Shown here: positions 15,286 to 24,037 of the stretch, piece after piece
Layout: the number at the start of each line of letters is the position of its first letter
How positions within the stretch are numbered: the stretch's first letter is position 1
Assembly: GCA_007128315.1 (NCBI GenBank)
Contig: SKXQ01000131.1
Span: forward strand, 1-62,423
Direction: 5' to 3'
Source: Spirochaetaceae bacterium
GTDB lineage: Bacteria > Spirochaetota > Spirochaetia > DSM-27196 > SKKC01
Length of the DNA stretch: 62,423 nt
Notes under the pieces: model-generated
The model's database searches: none
The model's input: only the letters and a program-made list of their open reading frames with translations
What the model was told of the DNA's origin: nothing
Made by a program: the position numbers and the translations under genes

Positions 15286-16194
15286 ATGCGTCGTATCGGC
15301 CTTCTGGCTGCCCTGTTATGTACCGTCGCTGCAACGGGAGTCCTCGCAGAAAATCACCGGCCGGTCCTTGCATTTGCAGGGCTGATTGCTCGGGATGGGG
15401 ACGTATCGGCAGCCGAACTCCGGGTTTTCGAGAATCGTATCACGTCGGCCCTCGTTCCCTTTGCCGAACAGACGGGATTCAGCGTAATTATACCCCGAAA
15501 CCGGACAGCGATTCTCGAGCTGCTGCTCGGCTCGCCGGATGGCACCTCGGCTCAACTCAGTCAGGAACTTATCGCAGATGCTGTAATCGCCGGTGAGCTC
15601 ACACGAATCGAGGGTATGCTCTTCGTTGATGTCAGAAGCATCATCGTCGAGACCATGGAAATTGCGTCCCTGTATTCCGGAGAGTTTCGTGACTTCTCGG
15701 CAGCTCTGGGCTCGGCTCGAGAGATTGTCGCGAGTCTCGTCGAGTCTTCACGTGGCGTTGTAGCCGGTTCGTCTTCAGACGCGAGCGTTCCCGAGATGAC
15801 TGTACGTTCCAGTCTGACCCTCAGCGAAATTGCCGGTGCGTGGAACGGCGACAGAGGTATTGGCGTGGTGGAGATTCGAGACGACGGATCAGGAACCGCA
15901 CACCTGAACGGGTCCGGAACCATGCTGGTGTCAGTGACGATAGAAGACAGCCGGGTCATCGTGCGGCAGGACGAACCAAACGCACCAAAAATGTATATGC
16001 CCGTCTTTCCGTATACCGTGGCCGTACAGATTGTAGATATCGCTCGTCCCATGCGATGGGTTTTCACCCTCAATGAACGTGGTGATACGCTTGTCGGTGT
16101 TAAGGACACGACCTTCCTGCAAGTTGACCGGGGGCGCGTCATCTGGGCCGACAACTCCTACTCACGGGAAGCTGTCTGGACCCGCCGGGAGTAG
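15286..16194 (+). CDS. secreted protein of unknown function
   Basis: 302 residues with a clear signal peptide (about 1-21, ending in VLA). The region 25-140 has the look of a CsgG/LpoB-like periplasmic fold: a run of strands, FENRITSALVP, IIPRNRTAILELL, ADAVIAGELTRIEGMLFVDVRSI. The C-terminal half is all beta. That resemblance is inference and no catalytic motif is visible. It starts six bases after the DUF1015 stop and is probably the last gene of the lon run, since the next gene is on the other strand. Confidence 0.8.
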   Translation: MRRIGLLAALLCTVAATGVLAENHRPVLAFAGLIARDGDVSAAELRVFENRITSALVPFAEQTGFSVIIPRNRTAILELLLGSPDGTSAQLSQELIADAVIAGELTRIEGMLFVDVRSIIVETMEIASLYSGEFRDFSAALGSAREIVASLVESSRGVVAGSSSDASVPEMTVRSSLTLSEIAGAWNGDRGIGVVEIRDDGSGTAHLNGSGTMLVSVTIEDSRVIVRQDEPNAPKMYMPVFPYTVAVQIVDIARPMRWVFTLNERGDTLVGVKDTTFLQVDRGRVIWADNSYSREAVWTRRE

Positions 16195-16216
16195 TCGCTG
16201 CTCAATGCACAGGCGG

Positions 16217-16699
16217 TTACGCTGCGTGTTTTCCCTGAACGACGGACGGACCCATTTTTTCTGATCGCCGCTTCGTGTCCGAATCAGTTCCCAGAACGCT
16301 CAGCAGTCCGAAGACTCCGATACCGATGATTGCGGCGGTGAGCCGTAAGGTCGCCCGATTATCATCAAACGAAATGGTTCGGTATACCAGACTACCCGGG
16401 CTCATAGGCTCAGTCACATCTACCCACGACTCAACGACCAGGCGTCGTTCGTCAGCTGCGAAGAAACCGAGAGATCGAGCATAGATGCGAAGCAGTTCAC
16501 GATCCCGCTGGAGATCGTGTATTCGCCCTTCAAGCTCGGAGTTTCGTGCGGAGAGGTTCTCCATGTTTACCGCGAGCCTTTCACGGTACGATAGCAACTC
16601 GCGTTCGTTCTGAACTCCCGAGACTCCAAACAGATATGCAAGGACAAGATAGACACAAACCGAACTGAGGCTGGCGATGAGCAGATGTAACTTGACCAT
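16217..16699 (-). CDS. FtsB/DivIC-like protein with two membrane segments
   Basis: 160 residues. An N-terminal helix (about 5-26) precedes a coiled coil (ELLSYRERLAVNMENLSARNSELEG) and the ARSLGFF segment that ends the FtsB/DivIC domain. Such proteins link division proteins FtsL and FtsQ at the septum. Unusually, a second transmembrane helix (AAIIGIGVFGLLSVL) follows near residue 125, with a basic cytoplasmic tail, where classical FtsB has only one. Divergent from the acidic-protein operon across 199 bases, and convergent with the secreted-protein gene. Confidence 0.65.
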   Translation of the reverse strand: MVKLHLLIASLSSVCVYLVLAYLFGVSGVQNERELLSYRERLAVNMENLSARNSELEGRIHDLQRDRELLRIYARSLGFFAADERRLVVESWVDVTEPMSPGSLVYRTISFDDNRATLRLTAAIIGIGVFGLLSVLGTDSDTKRRSEKMGPSVVQGKHAA

Positions 16700-16778
16700 G
16701 GTGATTCCTTGTCTGATTAACGGTCTGGAAGCTTCCTTGTATTAGCGTCACGCAATTCTTTATATATGACGCGTTTTA

Positions 16779-16808
16779 TTGACAGCTATTTAACCCGCGT
16801 CGTACAGT
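16779..16808 (+). promoter_or_regulatory. sigma70-type promoter of the acidic-protein/Maf operon
   Basis: A consensus -35 TTGACA (16779-16784) is followed after 18 bases by TACAGT (16803-16808). It lies about 90 bases before the first gene, whose GGAG ribosome site is eight bases before its ATG. AT-rich sequence just upstream (TTTATATATGA) could act as an UP element. The rest of this 199-base gap shows nothing else I recognise. Confidence 0.55.
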
Positions 16809-16898
16809 GAGAATGGTGTTTAAATTACGTGGATACTGCCGATATCTACCGTAAGAGCATCTGTAAAGATTCGATTTTATTCTGCAGGAGCATGGTGA

Positions 16899-18605
16899 AT
16901 GTCCGCTGAAGAGGAAAAGAAAGAATACACAGCCGACGACGGAGCCTTTGACAGCACCGAACTCGATGAATACGGAGTCTGGGTAAAGTCCGGGCCCGAC
17001 GACCTCGACTCTGACCTGTCTGCGGACTCAGTGGAAAATCTGGATCTGGAAGATGTCGGGTCAGACGTGGAGTCAGGTTCACTCGACGCCTGGGCAGAGT
17101 CCGAGCAGGGGGACCCGGAGTCAGAAAGTCTCGAAGACGATCTCGTGTCTCTTGATGACGCTGAGTTTTCGCTCGACGAGGTCTTCGAAGAAGACGGGTC
17201 GAATGAACTCGAAAGCGGATCCGATACGGCTTTCGACGAACTCAACGAAGACCTTTCGTTTTCAATCGAAGAAGACGACATCGCCGACGATACACCGTTG
17301 GATGACCGGGCAGGCGAGTCCGAACTCACCGCCGAGGAGGAAGCCCTTCTGTCGGAACTCGAAGAGGACGATAACGAGGAACCTGCCGGAACTGACACAG
17401 AATCAGGTTTCGAGCTCGACGATTTCGACGATATTGAAGCAGTAACCCGGGATATGACAGATGAACCGCAGGAAGCGGCTGAGAAACCGGACGTCGCGGT
17501 GCCGGACGTTTCGCCTCAGGTTCTTGAAAAGATCGAGGGGGAACTCAGCGGAATCCGCAGTGAGATTGCTGCCCTGAAGGCCGAACTCGCGGAGCTCTAC
17601 GGACTTCGGGACACGGTAAAGACGTCGGAGCCGGCAAGCGTAACACCGGATACACCGTCGCCGACGGTATCCGAGAGCGGTCCGCTGGAAGAGTTTGCTG
17701 ACATCGACGAGACCTATGAAACCGACGATTTTTTTGTGCCGGACGAAGACGACACCGGAGCGAATGCGAGCGCCGACGTCCTCGCTGAGACCGACGAAGA
17801 GTTCTTCCTGCCACAGGATGATGAAGAAGGCGGCGGATTTTTCGACGACGACGGCGATGAGACAATCGCCCTGACGGGTGACGAGCTGGACAACATCCTC
17901 AGTACCGCCGAGTTTACCGAAGAAGCGGGAAAACCTACCGAGTTCGAGGACGAGACATCGTTCGGACTGGCCGATACCGATGAACAGGACATAACCTTCG
18001 ACGACCTCCCGGAAGAAGAATCGTTTGAGGAAAGCACCGTTACAATCGGAAACGACGCCGGAGAGTTTGACGCGGCGGTAGACGAGATATCACTTGAGCC
18101 TGACGACGATTTAATCAGTCCGGAAGAGTCAGCAGACGATGACGAAGTTGACGCGCTCGCCAACATGGATCTCGAGCAGGAGCTCTCCGACATCGACGAG
18201 CTCTCCGACATCGATGAGGTTTCCGACGAGGATGAAATTCCCGACTCAGACGGAATATCCGCCGGAGACGAGATTTCACCCGAATACGAGCTCTCCGACA
18301 TCGATGAGCTCGCCGACGAGAACGATGGACCGACCGCGCCCGTGTCGGAAGAAGCCGCAGCGGATGCCTTTGATGTCGACGAGCGTAGCGAGTTGCAACC
18401 CGATACCGACATCGATGTAACCGACGAATCCACGCGCAACGTAGACGAGATCCCAAGTGGGCTTCGTGAAGAAATACGATCGGTACTTACGTATATGGAT
18501 CAGCTCCTCGAGTCGCTTCCCGAGGACAAGATCCGGGAGTTCGCCGAGTCCGAACACTTTGAGGTATATAAGCGACTGTTCGAGGAACTTGATCTGGAGC
18601 CCTGA
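16899..18605 (+). CDS. extremely acidic, low-complexity protein of the Maf operon
   Basis: 568 residues, dominated by Asp, Glu and Ser, with very few Lys or Arg, so strongly negatively charged and probably largely disordered. A short coiled coil (SPQVLEKIEGELSGIRSEI, about 209-240) interrupts it. Near residues 428-475 the motif ELSDIDE recurs. The last 45 residues (EIRSVLTYMDQLLESLPEDKIREFAESE) are helical and look like the conserved functional part. No signal or membrane segment. First gene of an operon with two Maf proteins and two GGDEF-like proteins; its stop overlaps the next start by one base. A scaffold or chaperone-like role is only inference. Confidence 0.85.
   Translation: MSAEEEKKEYTADDGAFDSTELDEYGVWVKSGPDDLDSDLSADSVENLDLEDVGSDVESGSLDAWAESEQGDPESESLEDDLVSLDDAEFSLDEVFEEDGSNELESGSDTAFDELNEDLSFSIEEDDIADDTPLDDRAGESELTAEEEALLSELEEDDNEEPAGTDTESGFELDDFDDIEAVTRDMTDEPQEAAEKPDVAVPDVSPQVLEKIEGELSGIRSEIAALKAELAELYGLRDTVKTSEPASVTPDTPSPTVSESGPLEEFADIDETYETDDFFVPDEDDTGANASADVLAETDEEFFLPQDDEEGGGFFDDDGDETIALTGDELDNILSTAEFTEEAGKPTEFEDETSFGLADTDEQDITFDDLPEEESFEESTVTIGNDAGEFDAAVDEISLEPDDDLISPEESADDDEVDALANMDLEQELSDIDELSDIDEVSDEDEIPDSDGISAGDEISPEYELSDIDELADENDGPTAPVSEEAAADAFDVDERSELQPDTDIDVTDESTRNVDEIPSGLREEIRSVLTYMDQLLESLPEDKIREFAESEHFEVYKRLFEELDLEP
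18180..18314 (+). repeat. short coding repeat (ELSDID units)
   Basis: An 18-base unit (GAGCTCTCCGACATCGAY) occurs twice in tandem at 18180-18215 and again from 18288. Each encodes ELSDID. DNA identity is almost complete, which suggests recent duplication rather than codon constraint. Confidence 0.8.
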
Positions 18606-19672
18606 TGGGTTTGATGAATCGGGTGCTCCGTAAGCCGGAGTACCAGCGAGAACGACACGAACAGGAAATGGCGCCGACGGCAGCACCCGACACAAGGGAG
18701 CCGCTGGAAACTCCGTTGTCAACCGCTCGTGAGTTCGATCCTGTACCCCGGGAGTCAGCCCGACGCCTCGATTACGTGTTAAACAGCCTGGAGACCATTC
18801 CGGCCGGGATCGGTTTTCCGGGTGCGGTATTCGATTTACTCGTACACACGCTATCAGTCACCAGCGGCGCAATGCTGATACGTGACGTCGAAGACAAGCG
18901 CTTCAAGGTATGGGCCTCCTGCGGTATAGACCCGACGACCCGAGGGCGCTTAATCCTGAAACGTAAAGTGATCGATGAACTCGTTCCCGAGCGAGTGTCT
19001 TATCTCGACGAAACCAGACGCGAACAGATGGGGCAGTATCTTTCTGTCCGTGAAAGGAGTCTACACGAACCGGTACTCCTCTGTCGTTTCCAGACCAGTT
19101 CACGTCTTTGCGGAGTTCTGGTCATTTTTCGCAGTCCCGAACTGTTTGCGGATTCCGAGAACGCCGAACTGCTTCTCGCCGCATTGAGCGAGCCTGTTGC
19201 GAGAGTCATCAGCACCTACAGGGAAACCCCGTTGCAGCGAATGATCAACCCCTTGATTCTGAACCCGAAGGATTTTCGGCGGAGCGTTCAGACATCAATG
19301 CGCAGGCTTCTCTCCTCCTCGCACGGACTGGTTCTCGCATACATTAACCTCAACCGTATAACAGAGTCTGTGTTATCCGTCCTTCCGACGGCGGACAGAT
19401 ATCATGTGACCCGGGATATTCGGCTTATCGCTGCTTCGATGTTCGCTGCAGCGGGTGACGTCACCATCGTCGAGCCCGATGGTCTCGTTGTTGCGGTTAC
19501 AATGCCGTCAGGAGAACACGGCGAACTCCTGATCGATCAGCTCAGTGGACGCCTCGGCGCTCTGCTCCCGGAGCTGCCCGGCCGGTTCCGCGTGGAAGCC
19601 CGTATACGACAGTGGCCAATAGATTCGGACAATGCAGACAGTCTTCTGGACGACCTGTTGAATCAGACGTGA
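18605..19672 (+). CDS. GAF-domain protein with GGDEF-like C-terminus
   Basis: 355 residues, start overlapping the preceding stop (TGATG). A basic, proline-rich N-terminal tail (1-50) leads to a GAF-like domain (about 60-205; GAMLIRDVEDKRFKVWASCG, LCGVLVIFRSPELF). The C-terminal 130 residues have the strand order of a GGDEF/cyclase fold (GLVLAYINLN, VTIVEPDGLVVAV) but lack the GGDEF signature, so no cyclic-di-GMP synthesis is expected. Likely a cytoplasmic sensor or scaffold acting with the Maf proteins of the same operon; that is inference. Confidence 0.75.
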   Translation: MGLMNRVLRKPEYQRERHEQEMAPTAAPDTREPLETPLSTAREFDPVPRESARRLDYVLNSLETIPAGIGFPGAVFDLLVHTLSVTSGAMLIRDVEDKRFKVWASCGIDPTTRGRLILKRKVIDELVPERVSYLDETRREQMGQYLSVRERSLHEPVLLCRFQTSSRLCGVLVIFRSPELFADSENAELLLAALSEPVARVISTYRETPLQRMINPLILNPKDFRRSVQTSMRRLLSSSHGLVLAYINLNRITESVLSVLPTADRYHVTRDIRLIAASMFAAAGDVTIVEPDGLVVAVTMPSGEHGELLIDQLSGRLGALLPELPGRFRVEARIRQWPIDSDNADSLLDDLLNQT

Positions 19673-21123
19673 TCGAAGTTCTTCCGTCCCGTGATGGCGG
19701 CCTGACTGTATCGGTAGATTCGCTCCAACTGTATTCGAGGTACAATCCGTCGCTTCAGGTCAGACGTTTCCTCAAGACGAAAAACATCCGAAACGAGGAC
19801 TGCATAATTGTAATAAGCGACGGTCTCGGGCTAATCGAAGAAGAAATCATCGGACTCGCACCCGAAGCCAGATTGATCTCGATTATCTTAAGCCGGTACG
19901 TTTACTCGTGTCGCCAACGCGCCCCTGCGAATGCGACATGGATATACGATGCTGAGGAACGCTCCGATTATCCCTCGCTCAAAGAGTTCCTTCGAAACCA
20001 CCTGGGCAAGACCGACACGGTAACACCACAGCTGCTCGTATGGGATTCCGCTGCTCGTGCATTCGCGCACGAGTTCACCTCGATCTTTCCCCTCGTCGAG
20101 ACCTTCCTCCGCAGAGAAGCTCACAGTCAGCTCACGACACGAGTATTCGGCCGTCGATGGACAAGAAACATCATACGAAATCTAACGAACCCGCCTTCTC
20201 TTTACCGTCTAAACACGCTTCCAGAGACCGGAAAACCGGTGGTCGTGATTATCCCGGGTCCGAGTGCAGATGAGTGCTGCGAGATCGTATCCCGGTACCG
20301 GCCTGAAGTTGTTGTCCTTGCCGTTTCCTCGGCACTTTCCGTCCTGACATCGAGATCAATTGTGCCCGATATTGTTGTCCACACGGACCCGGGTTACTAC
20401 GCACGATTACACTTTCTCCCGGGATATTCACCGGGAGAATCAATCCTCTGCATGCCATTAACAGCTGCAGGTCCCAGGGTCACGTTTCACGCCTGGTTTG
20501 CATTCAGTAACGGTCTGAACGTCGAGAGGGACGCTCTGAGACACGTGAACGCACCCGAGATCCGCATACCGGAGGCAGGAACCGTGACGGCGACCGCTCT
20601 GAGAATCGCCGGGCAAATCAGTACGTACAGGACCTTCGTGTGCGGTCTTGATCTCTGCCTGCGAGACATTCAGTCACACGCGCGAGGTCACAGTTTCAGT
20701 AGCTGGATCCTGCCGCGTACAAGCAGGGTCTCTTCCATCGAGCAGGCTTACTTCGAGCGTGCATTACACGCTGTCAGCGACCGCTCAGGTTATCGATATG
20801 CTCCCAACCTGGACGTATACGCTTCATGGATCAGGGATTATGCTCGGGATAAACGCGATCTGTATCGTGTAGCACCGTCACCGGTCGATGCTGGAATGCA
20901 CAACCTGAGCCTCGATACCTTTGAGTCGCTTCTCGGTCGCACACCGCAAGCGAAGGAGCAGTCGGTCTATGCGCTCCAGATCGCTCCTCTTCCGTTCAAC
21001 CCTCCGGATGACGCCGGACTGTCCCTTGCCAGACGATGGAATCGCCTCAGGCGGCAGTCCGGCTCCAGGTCGGAACTCGCGAAGGAGTTACGGACGGTTC
21101 TCGGTGACACGGAGGCTTTATGA
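19669..21123 (+). CDS. motility-associated DUF115 (Maf-type) protein, first copy
   Basis: 484 residues from a GTG at 19669 that overlaps the preceding stop (GTGA). The frame is open further upstream, but the family's opening motif (here LQLYSRYNPSLQ) fits the GTG. The central DUF115 domain holds VVVIIPGPSADECC (about 212) and SSALSVLTSRSIVPDIVVHTDPG, the Rossmann-like sugar-nucleotide site. Maf proteins are linked to flagellin glycosylation with sialic or related sugars, and spirochaetes carry them in motility clusters. The stop overlaps the second copy by four bases (ATGA). Confidence 0.88.
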   Translation: MIEVLPSRDGGLTVSVDSLQLYSRYNPSLQVRRFLKTKNIRNEDCIIVISDGLGLIEEEIIGLAPEARLISIILSRYVYSCRQRAPANATWIYDAEERSDYPSLKEFLRNHLGKTDTVTPQLLVWDSAARAFAHEFTSIFPLVETFLRREAHSQLTTRVFGRRWTRNIIRNLTNPPSLYRLNTLPETGKPVVVIIPGPSADECCEIVSRYRPEVVVLAVSSALSVLTSRSIVPDIVVHTDPGYYARLHFLPGYSPGESILCMPLTAAGPRVTFHAWFAFSNGLNVERDALRHVNAPEIRIPEAGTVTATALRIAGQISTYRTFVCGLDLCLRDIQSHARGHSFSSWILPRTSRVSSIEQAYFERALHAVSDRSGYRYAPNLDVYASWIRDYARDKRDLYRVAPSPVDAGMHNLSLDTFESLLGRTPQAKEQSVYALQIAPLPFNPPDDAGLSLARRWNRLRRQSGSRSELAKELRTVLGDTEAL

Positions 21124-22781
21124 GTAATGCCGACCGGAGTCTGTTTCGTAAGAACATGGACGCGTTACGGAACTCGGATGTGTACAGGTTTCGACACATG
21201 CGTCACCAGACGTTCATGGACGAAGTCGAACACACCGAACCGACACGCGCGGTAACACTTGTAGAGGGTCGCGGCAGCTACCTGATTCCCGAAGTCCGGA
21301 CCGAAACCTCACGCTATACGCTTCACTCGAAGTACGACCCTGCCCGCGAAGCAGAGCGGGCGGTCGACGCCATTGACACACGGGGTACCCTCTGCGTGTT
21401 CGGACTTGGTGCGGCCTACCATATACGGCGACTCCTATCCGAACCACGCGTCCTGCAGATTCTTGTGTTTAGCGAACCGTCCGACGTCTTACGAACCATA
21501 ATGAGCCGTATTGATCTCAGCGACGTCCTGGGTAATCGACGAGTTCATCTTTGTACGTCCGATTCAGCTGCGACTATACGCGGAACGGTCACGGCCGGGC
21601 ACGTCCCCTTTTTCTCGTCACGTATCACGGGTTTCCATTTGCCGGTATTCGCGCGGGTTTTTACCGACAGGTTTGAGAAGTTTCGACAGGGAGTAGACTC
21701 TGCGATCGGGGAAATTGCAGACGATCTGAGCACACAGGTCCGTTTCTCAAAACTATGGTTTCGCAACATACTGCTCAACAGCGTCTCATCGGACCGGATC
21801 GCGCCAGCGTCGCTTCCCCGTTCACAACCCGTTACTATCGTCGCCGCCGGGCCGTCGCTGGATGAACACCTCGACGAGCTTTCACGCTCAGAACATCATC
21901 TGATCTGCTGCGACACCGCCGCTCCCGCGCTTGCGACCGCTGGCATCGCTCACGCGACAGTTATCTGTATAGACCCTTCCCTGTACGGATACCACCACCT
22001 TCTGAACGGTTTTCCCGATCATTCCCGGACGATACTCGACATCGGGACGCATCCGGCAGTCTGGAAACAGGCGCCACAACCTTCCGGTGTTGCGTCCCGT
22101 CATCCACTCGTGCAACTCATGTCGCCCGTTTTCGATCATCTTCCAGTCGTACAATTCAGCGGTGACGTAACCAACGCCGCCGTATGGCTTGCACGGTCCT
22201 TTTCTTGTGCTCCAATCAGCGTCGTCGGAGCCGATTACAGATGGACCGGTGGAAAGCCGTATGCACAATCGACATATATCCCGGAGCTCTTCCTGGGGTC
22301 GAGCGACCGGTTCGTTCCGGGCGAGTCTAAAACGATCGCGTTCATGTTCGATCGTCATCCTGAACTGAGCCTGCAATCAAACGGTGACTATGCTGTCGCT
22401 GAGTTCGATTCGCGTCGGAAGGCACTGCAGCACCTTCTTGATACCCCACAGTCGTGTACCGTTGAGCAGCAGCACAGGGCCCCGACTGTAACGGGGCGGG
22501 CGCCTCCTCTGAAAAAGGTTCTTCAGAGTGTGTACGATCTGCTCGAAAACGCGCCGGTACCTGACCAGGGGGTATCAGAACCGGAAACCTACTATCAAAG
22601 CCTCAACGAGGATGCCCGGTCGGCCGCACTGCTTCTTGGTCCGATTGCAACCCACATAGCAAGACGGTCGCACGTACGGCCGAGTAATGACTCGATGTTG
22701 CGGCACATGCGGGAGGCCCGTCGCTTTGCAGGAATGATGATCTCACACGTGCATAGCCTGTCCGGATCACGTATACTGTAA
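21120..22781 (+). CDS. motility-associated DUF115 (Maf-type) protein, second copy
   Basis: 553 residues. It has the full Maf layout: TRAVTLVEGRGSYLI and YTLHSKYDPAREAERAV near the N-terminus, LCVFGLGAAYHIRRL, then the DUF115 core VTIVAAGPSLDEHLDEL (about 239-255) with HATVICIDPSLYGYHHL. SCAPISVVGADYRWTGGK resembles the family's C-terminal motif. It is a paralogue of the gene before it, not a duplicate, since identity outside the motifs is low. Coupled upstream by ATGA, and the next gene begins three bases after its stop. Expected role: transfer of a nonulosonic acid to flagellar protein. Confidence 0.92.
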   Translation: MSNADRSLFRKNMDALRNSDVYRFRHMRHQTFMDEVEHTEPTRAVTLVEGRGSYLIPEVRTETSRYTLHSKYDPAREAERAVDAIDTRGTLCVFGLGAAYHIRRLLSEPRVLQILVFSEPSDVLRTIMSRIDLSDVLGNRRVHLCTSDSAATIRGTVTAGHVPFFSSRITGFHLPVFARVFTDRFEKFRQGVDSAIGEIADDLSTQVRFSKLWFRNILLNSVSSDRIAPASLPRSQPVTIVAAGPSLDEHLDELSRSEHHLICCDTAAPALATAGIAHATVICIDPSLYGYHHLLNGFPDHSRTILDIGTHPAVWKQAPQPSGVASRHPLVQLMSPVFDHLPVVQFSGDVTNAAVWLARSFSCAPISVVGADYRWTGGKPYAQSTYIPELFLGSSDRFVPGESKTIAFMFDRHPELSLQSNGDYAVAEFDSRRKALQHLLDTPQSCTVEQQHRAPTVTGRAPPLKKVLQSVYDLLENAPVPDQGVSEPETYYQSLNEDARSAALLLGPIATHIARRSHVRPSNDSMLRHMREARRFAGMMISHVHSLSGSRIL

Positions 22782-22784
22782 GGC

Positions 22785-23993
22785 ATGAGTCGGATTTTTC
22801 GGACGGTTCTCGTACTTGCCAGTGTCGTAATTCTTGCAGGAGTGCCAAGCCTTTTCGCGGTCAGGGTGTATCTGGACCGATCGAAACAGCAGAATCTCGC
22901 GGAAACGCATTTCTCAAACGTTATTATCGCTGCGACTCGCATTGTTGCAGAAAACGACGGCGATTCAGGGGCGGGCCAGCCCATAGCTCTGGGACTCCAG
23001 GGTCTCTTACGCCTCAACGACCGGCTGAACAGTATCGTTGTCCTGCGTCTGCACGGCGAAGTCGAATATGCGTGGACGAGGGATCCCCAGCGCGCTGCCC
23101 TGCTCGACGAGCCTGACGCGTCGCTCGGCGACTACAGCTTCGAGTCGAATCTGTGGCTGGAGCGTCTGACCGATACCATACACGCAGGTCCGATACAGTT
23201 CATCGTGAACGCCGAGTATCAGGTCCTATACCCGGAGTTGGTGTTCCAGAATATCCGTGATTCGCTTCTCACCATAATCGCATTCGCGCTGCTTCTGATC
23301 GTTGGCCTCATTGCAAGCCTTTCGGCGTCGACACATGAGGTATCGACATCGTCCAGAGATACATCCGCCCCGGACAAGCAGGTACAACCGGAACCGGTAC
23401 AGGATCGCAAACCGGAACCACCAGCCACGCATACGCATTCGTCGCAGGAGAACACGCACCGCCCCTCAGTCACGACGCCCCTGGTCTCGAGCGATTCAGG
23501 GATGTCTTTTGCGGAGCACCTGAACCGCCGGCTTGACCTCGAACTACAACGTGCGGCGGAGAACGAACTCGATGTAACCGTCATATACGGTTCTGTCCTG
23601 AACAGTCACAACCAGACTGGACCGGAAGCTGCAGTCTTCGGCCGGCTGGTTCTCGAGTTCTTTCCATTTGAGGATCTCGTTTTCGATCTCAGTAAGGAAC
23701 AACCCGGACTATGTTGCATAATACTACCAGGCATAGATCTTTCCGGCGCGCTGAGAAAAGCCCAGCGTTTCGTTACATTGAGCCGCCGTCACGACTCGGG
23801 TGCCTTCCGTACACGTCTGGGGGCATCGAGTCGAAACGGGCGCCTCGTCGAGAGTGTCAGATTACTTAACGAAGCTCGCGAAGCGCTGGGGAAAACGGAC
23901 GATACCTCACCCATAGTCGGGTTCCTCCCCGACCCCGACCGTTATCGTCGCCTGGTCAGAAACAGCGGAGACCGTTTCACGGTATCCGGTTGA
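22785..23993 (+). CDS. membrane protein with two helices and GGDEF-like domain
   Basis: 402 residues. Helices at about 5-25 and 160-180 enclose an extracytoplasmic sensor-like domain of about 130 residues. A Pro/Thr/Gln/His-rich linker (about 190-240) leads to a cytoplasmic domain with a cyclase-like strand pattern (LDVTVIYGSVL, GLCCIILPGIDLSGALRKAQ) but no GGDEF motif. It is thus a membrane counterpart of the GAF/GGDEF-like protein in the same operon. Last gene of the operon, convergent with the DUF4340 gene across 44 bases. Enzymatic activity is unlikely; a receptor or positioning role is inference. Confidence 0.78.
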   Translation: MSRIFRTVLVLASVVILAGVPSLFAVRVYLDRSKQQNLAETHFSNVIIAATRIVAENDGDSGAGQPIALGLQGLLRLNDRLNSIVVLRLHGEVEYAWTRDPQRAALLDEPDASLGDYSFESNLWLERLTDTIHAGPIQFIVNAEYQVLYPELVFQNIRDSLLTIIAFALLLIVGLIASLSASTHEVSTSSRDTSAPDKQVQPEPVQDRKPEPPATHTHSSQENTHRPSVTTPLVSSDSGMSFAEHLNRRLDLELQRAAENELDVTVIYGSVLNSHNQTGPEAAVFGRLVLEFFPFEDLVFDLSKEQPGLCCIILPGIDLSGALRKAQRFVTLSRRHDSGAFRTRLGASSRNGRLVESVRLLNEAREALGKTDDTSPIVGFLPDPDRYRRLVRNSGDRFTVSG

Positions 23994-24037
23994 GGTGACC
24001 TGCGATGCGATCGCTGCCCCGCGATACGGGCGAAACG

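Noticed and set aside
17714-18439. Serine-rich 241-codon minus-strand frame
   Set aside because: It is the complement of GAC/GAA-rich acidic codons (reads as Ser); no ribosome site.
23994-24037. Terminator between the Maf operon and the Gld cassette
   Set aside because: Only short imperfect complementarity and no T run in the 44-base gap.
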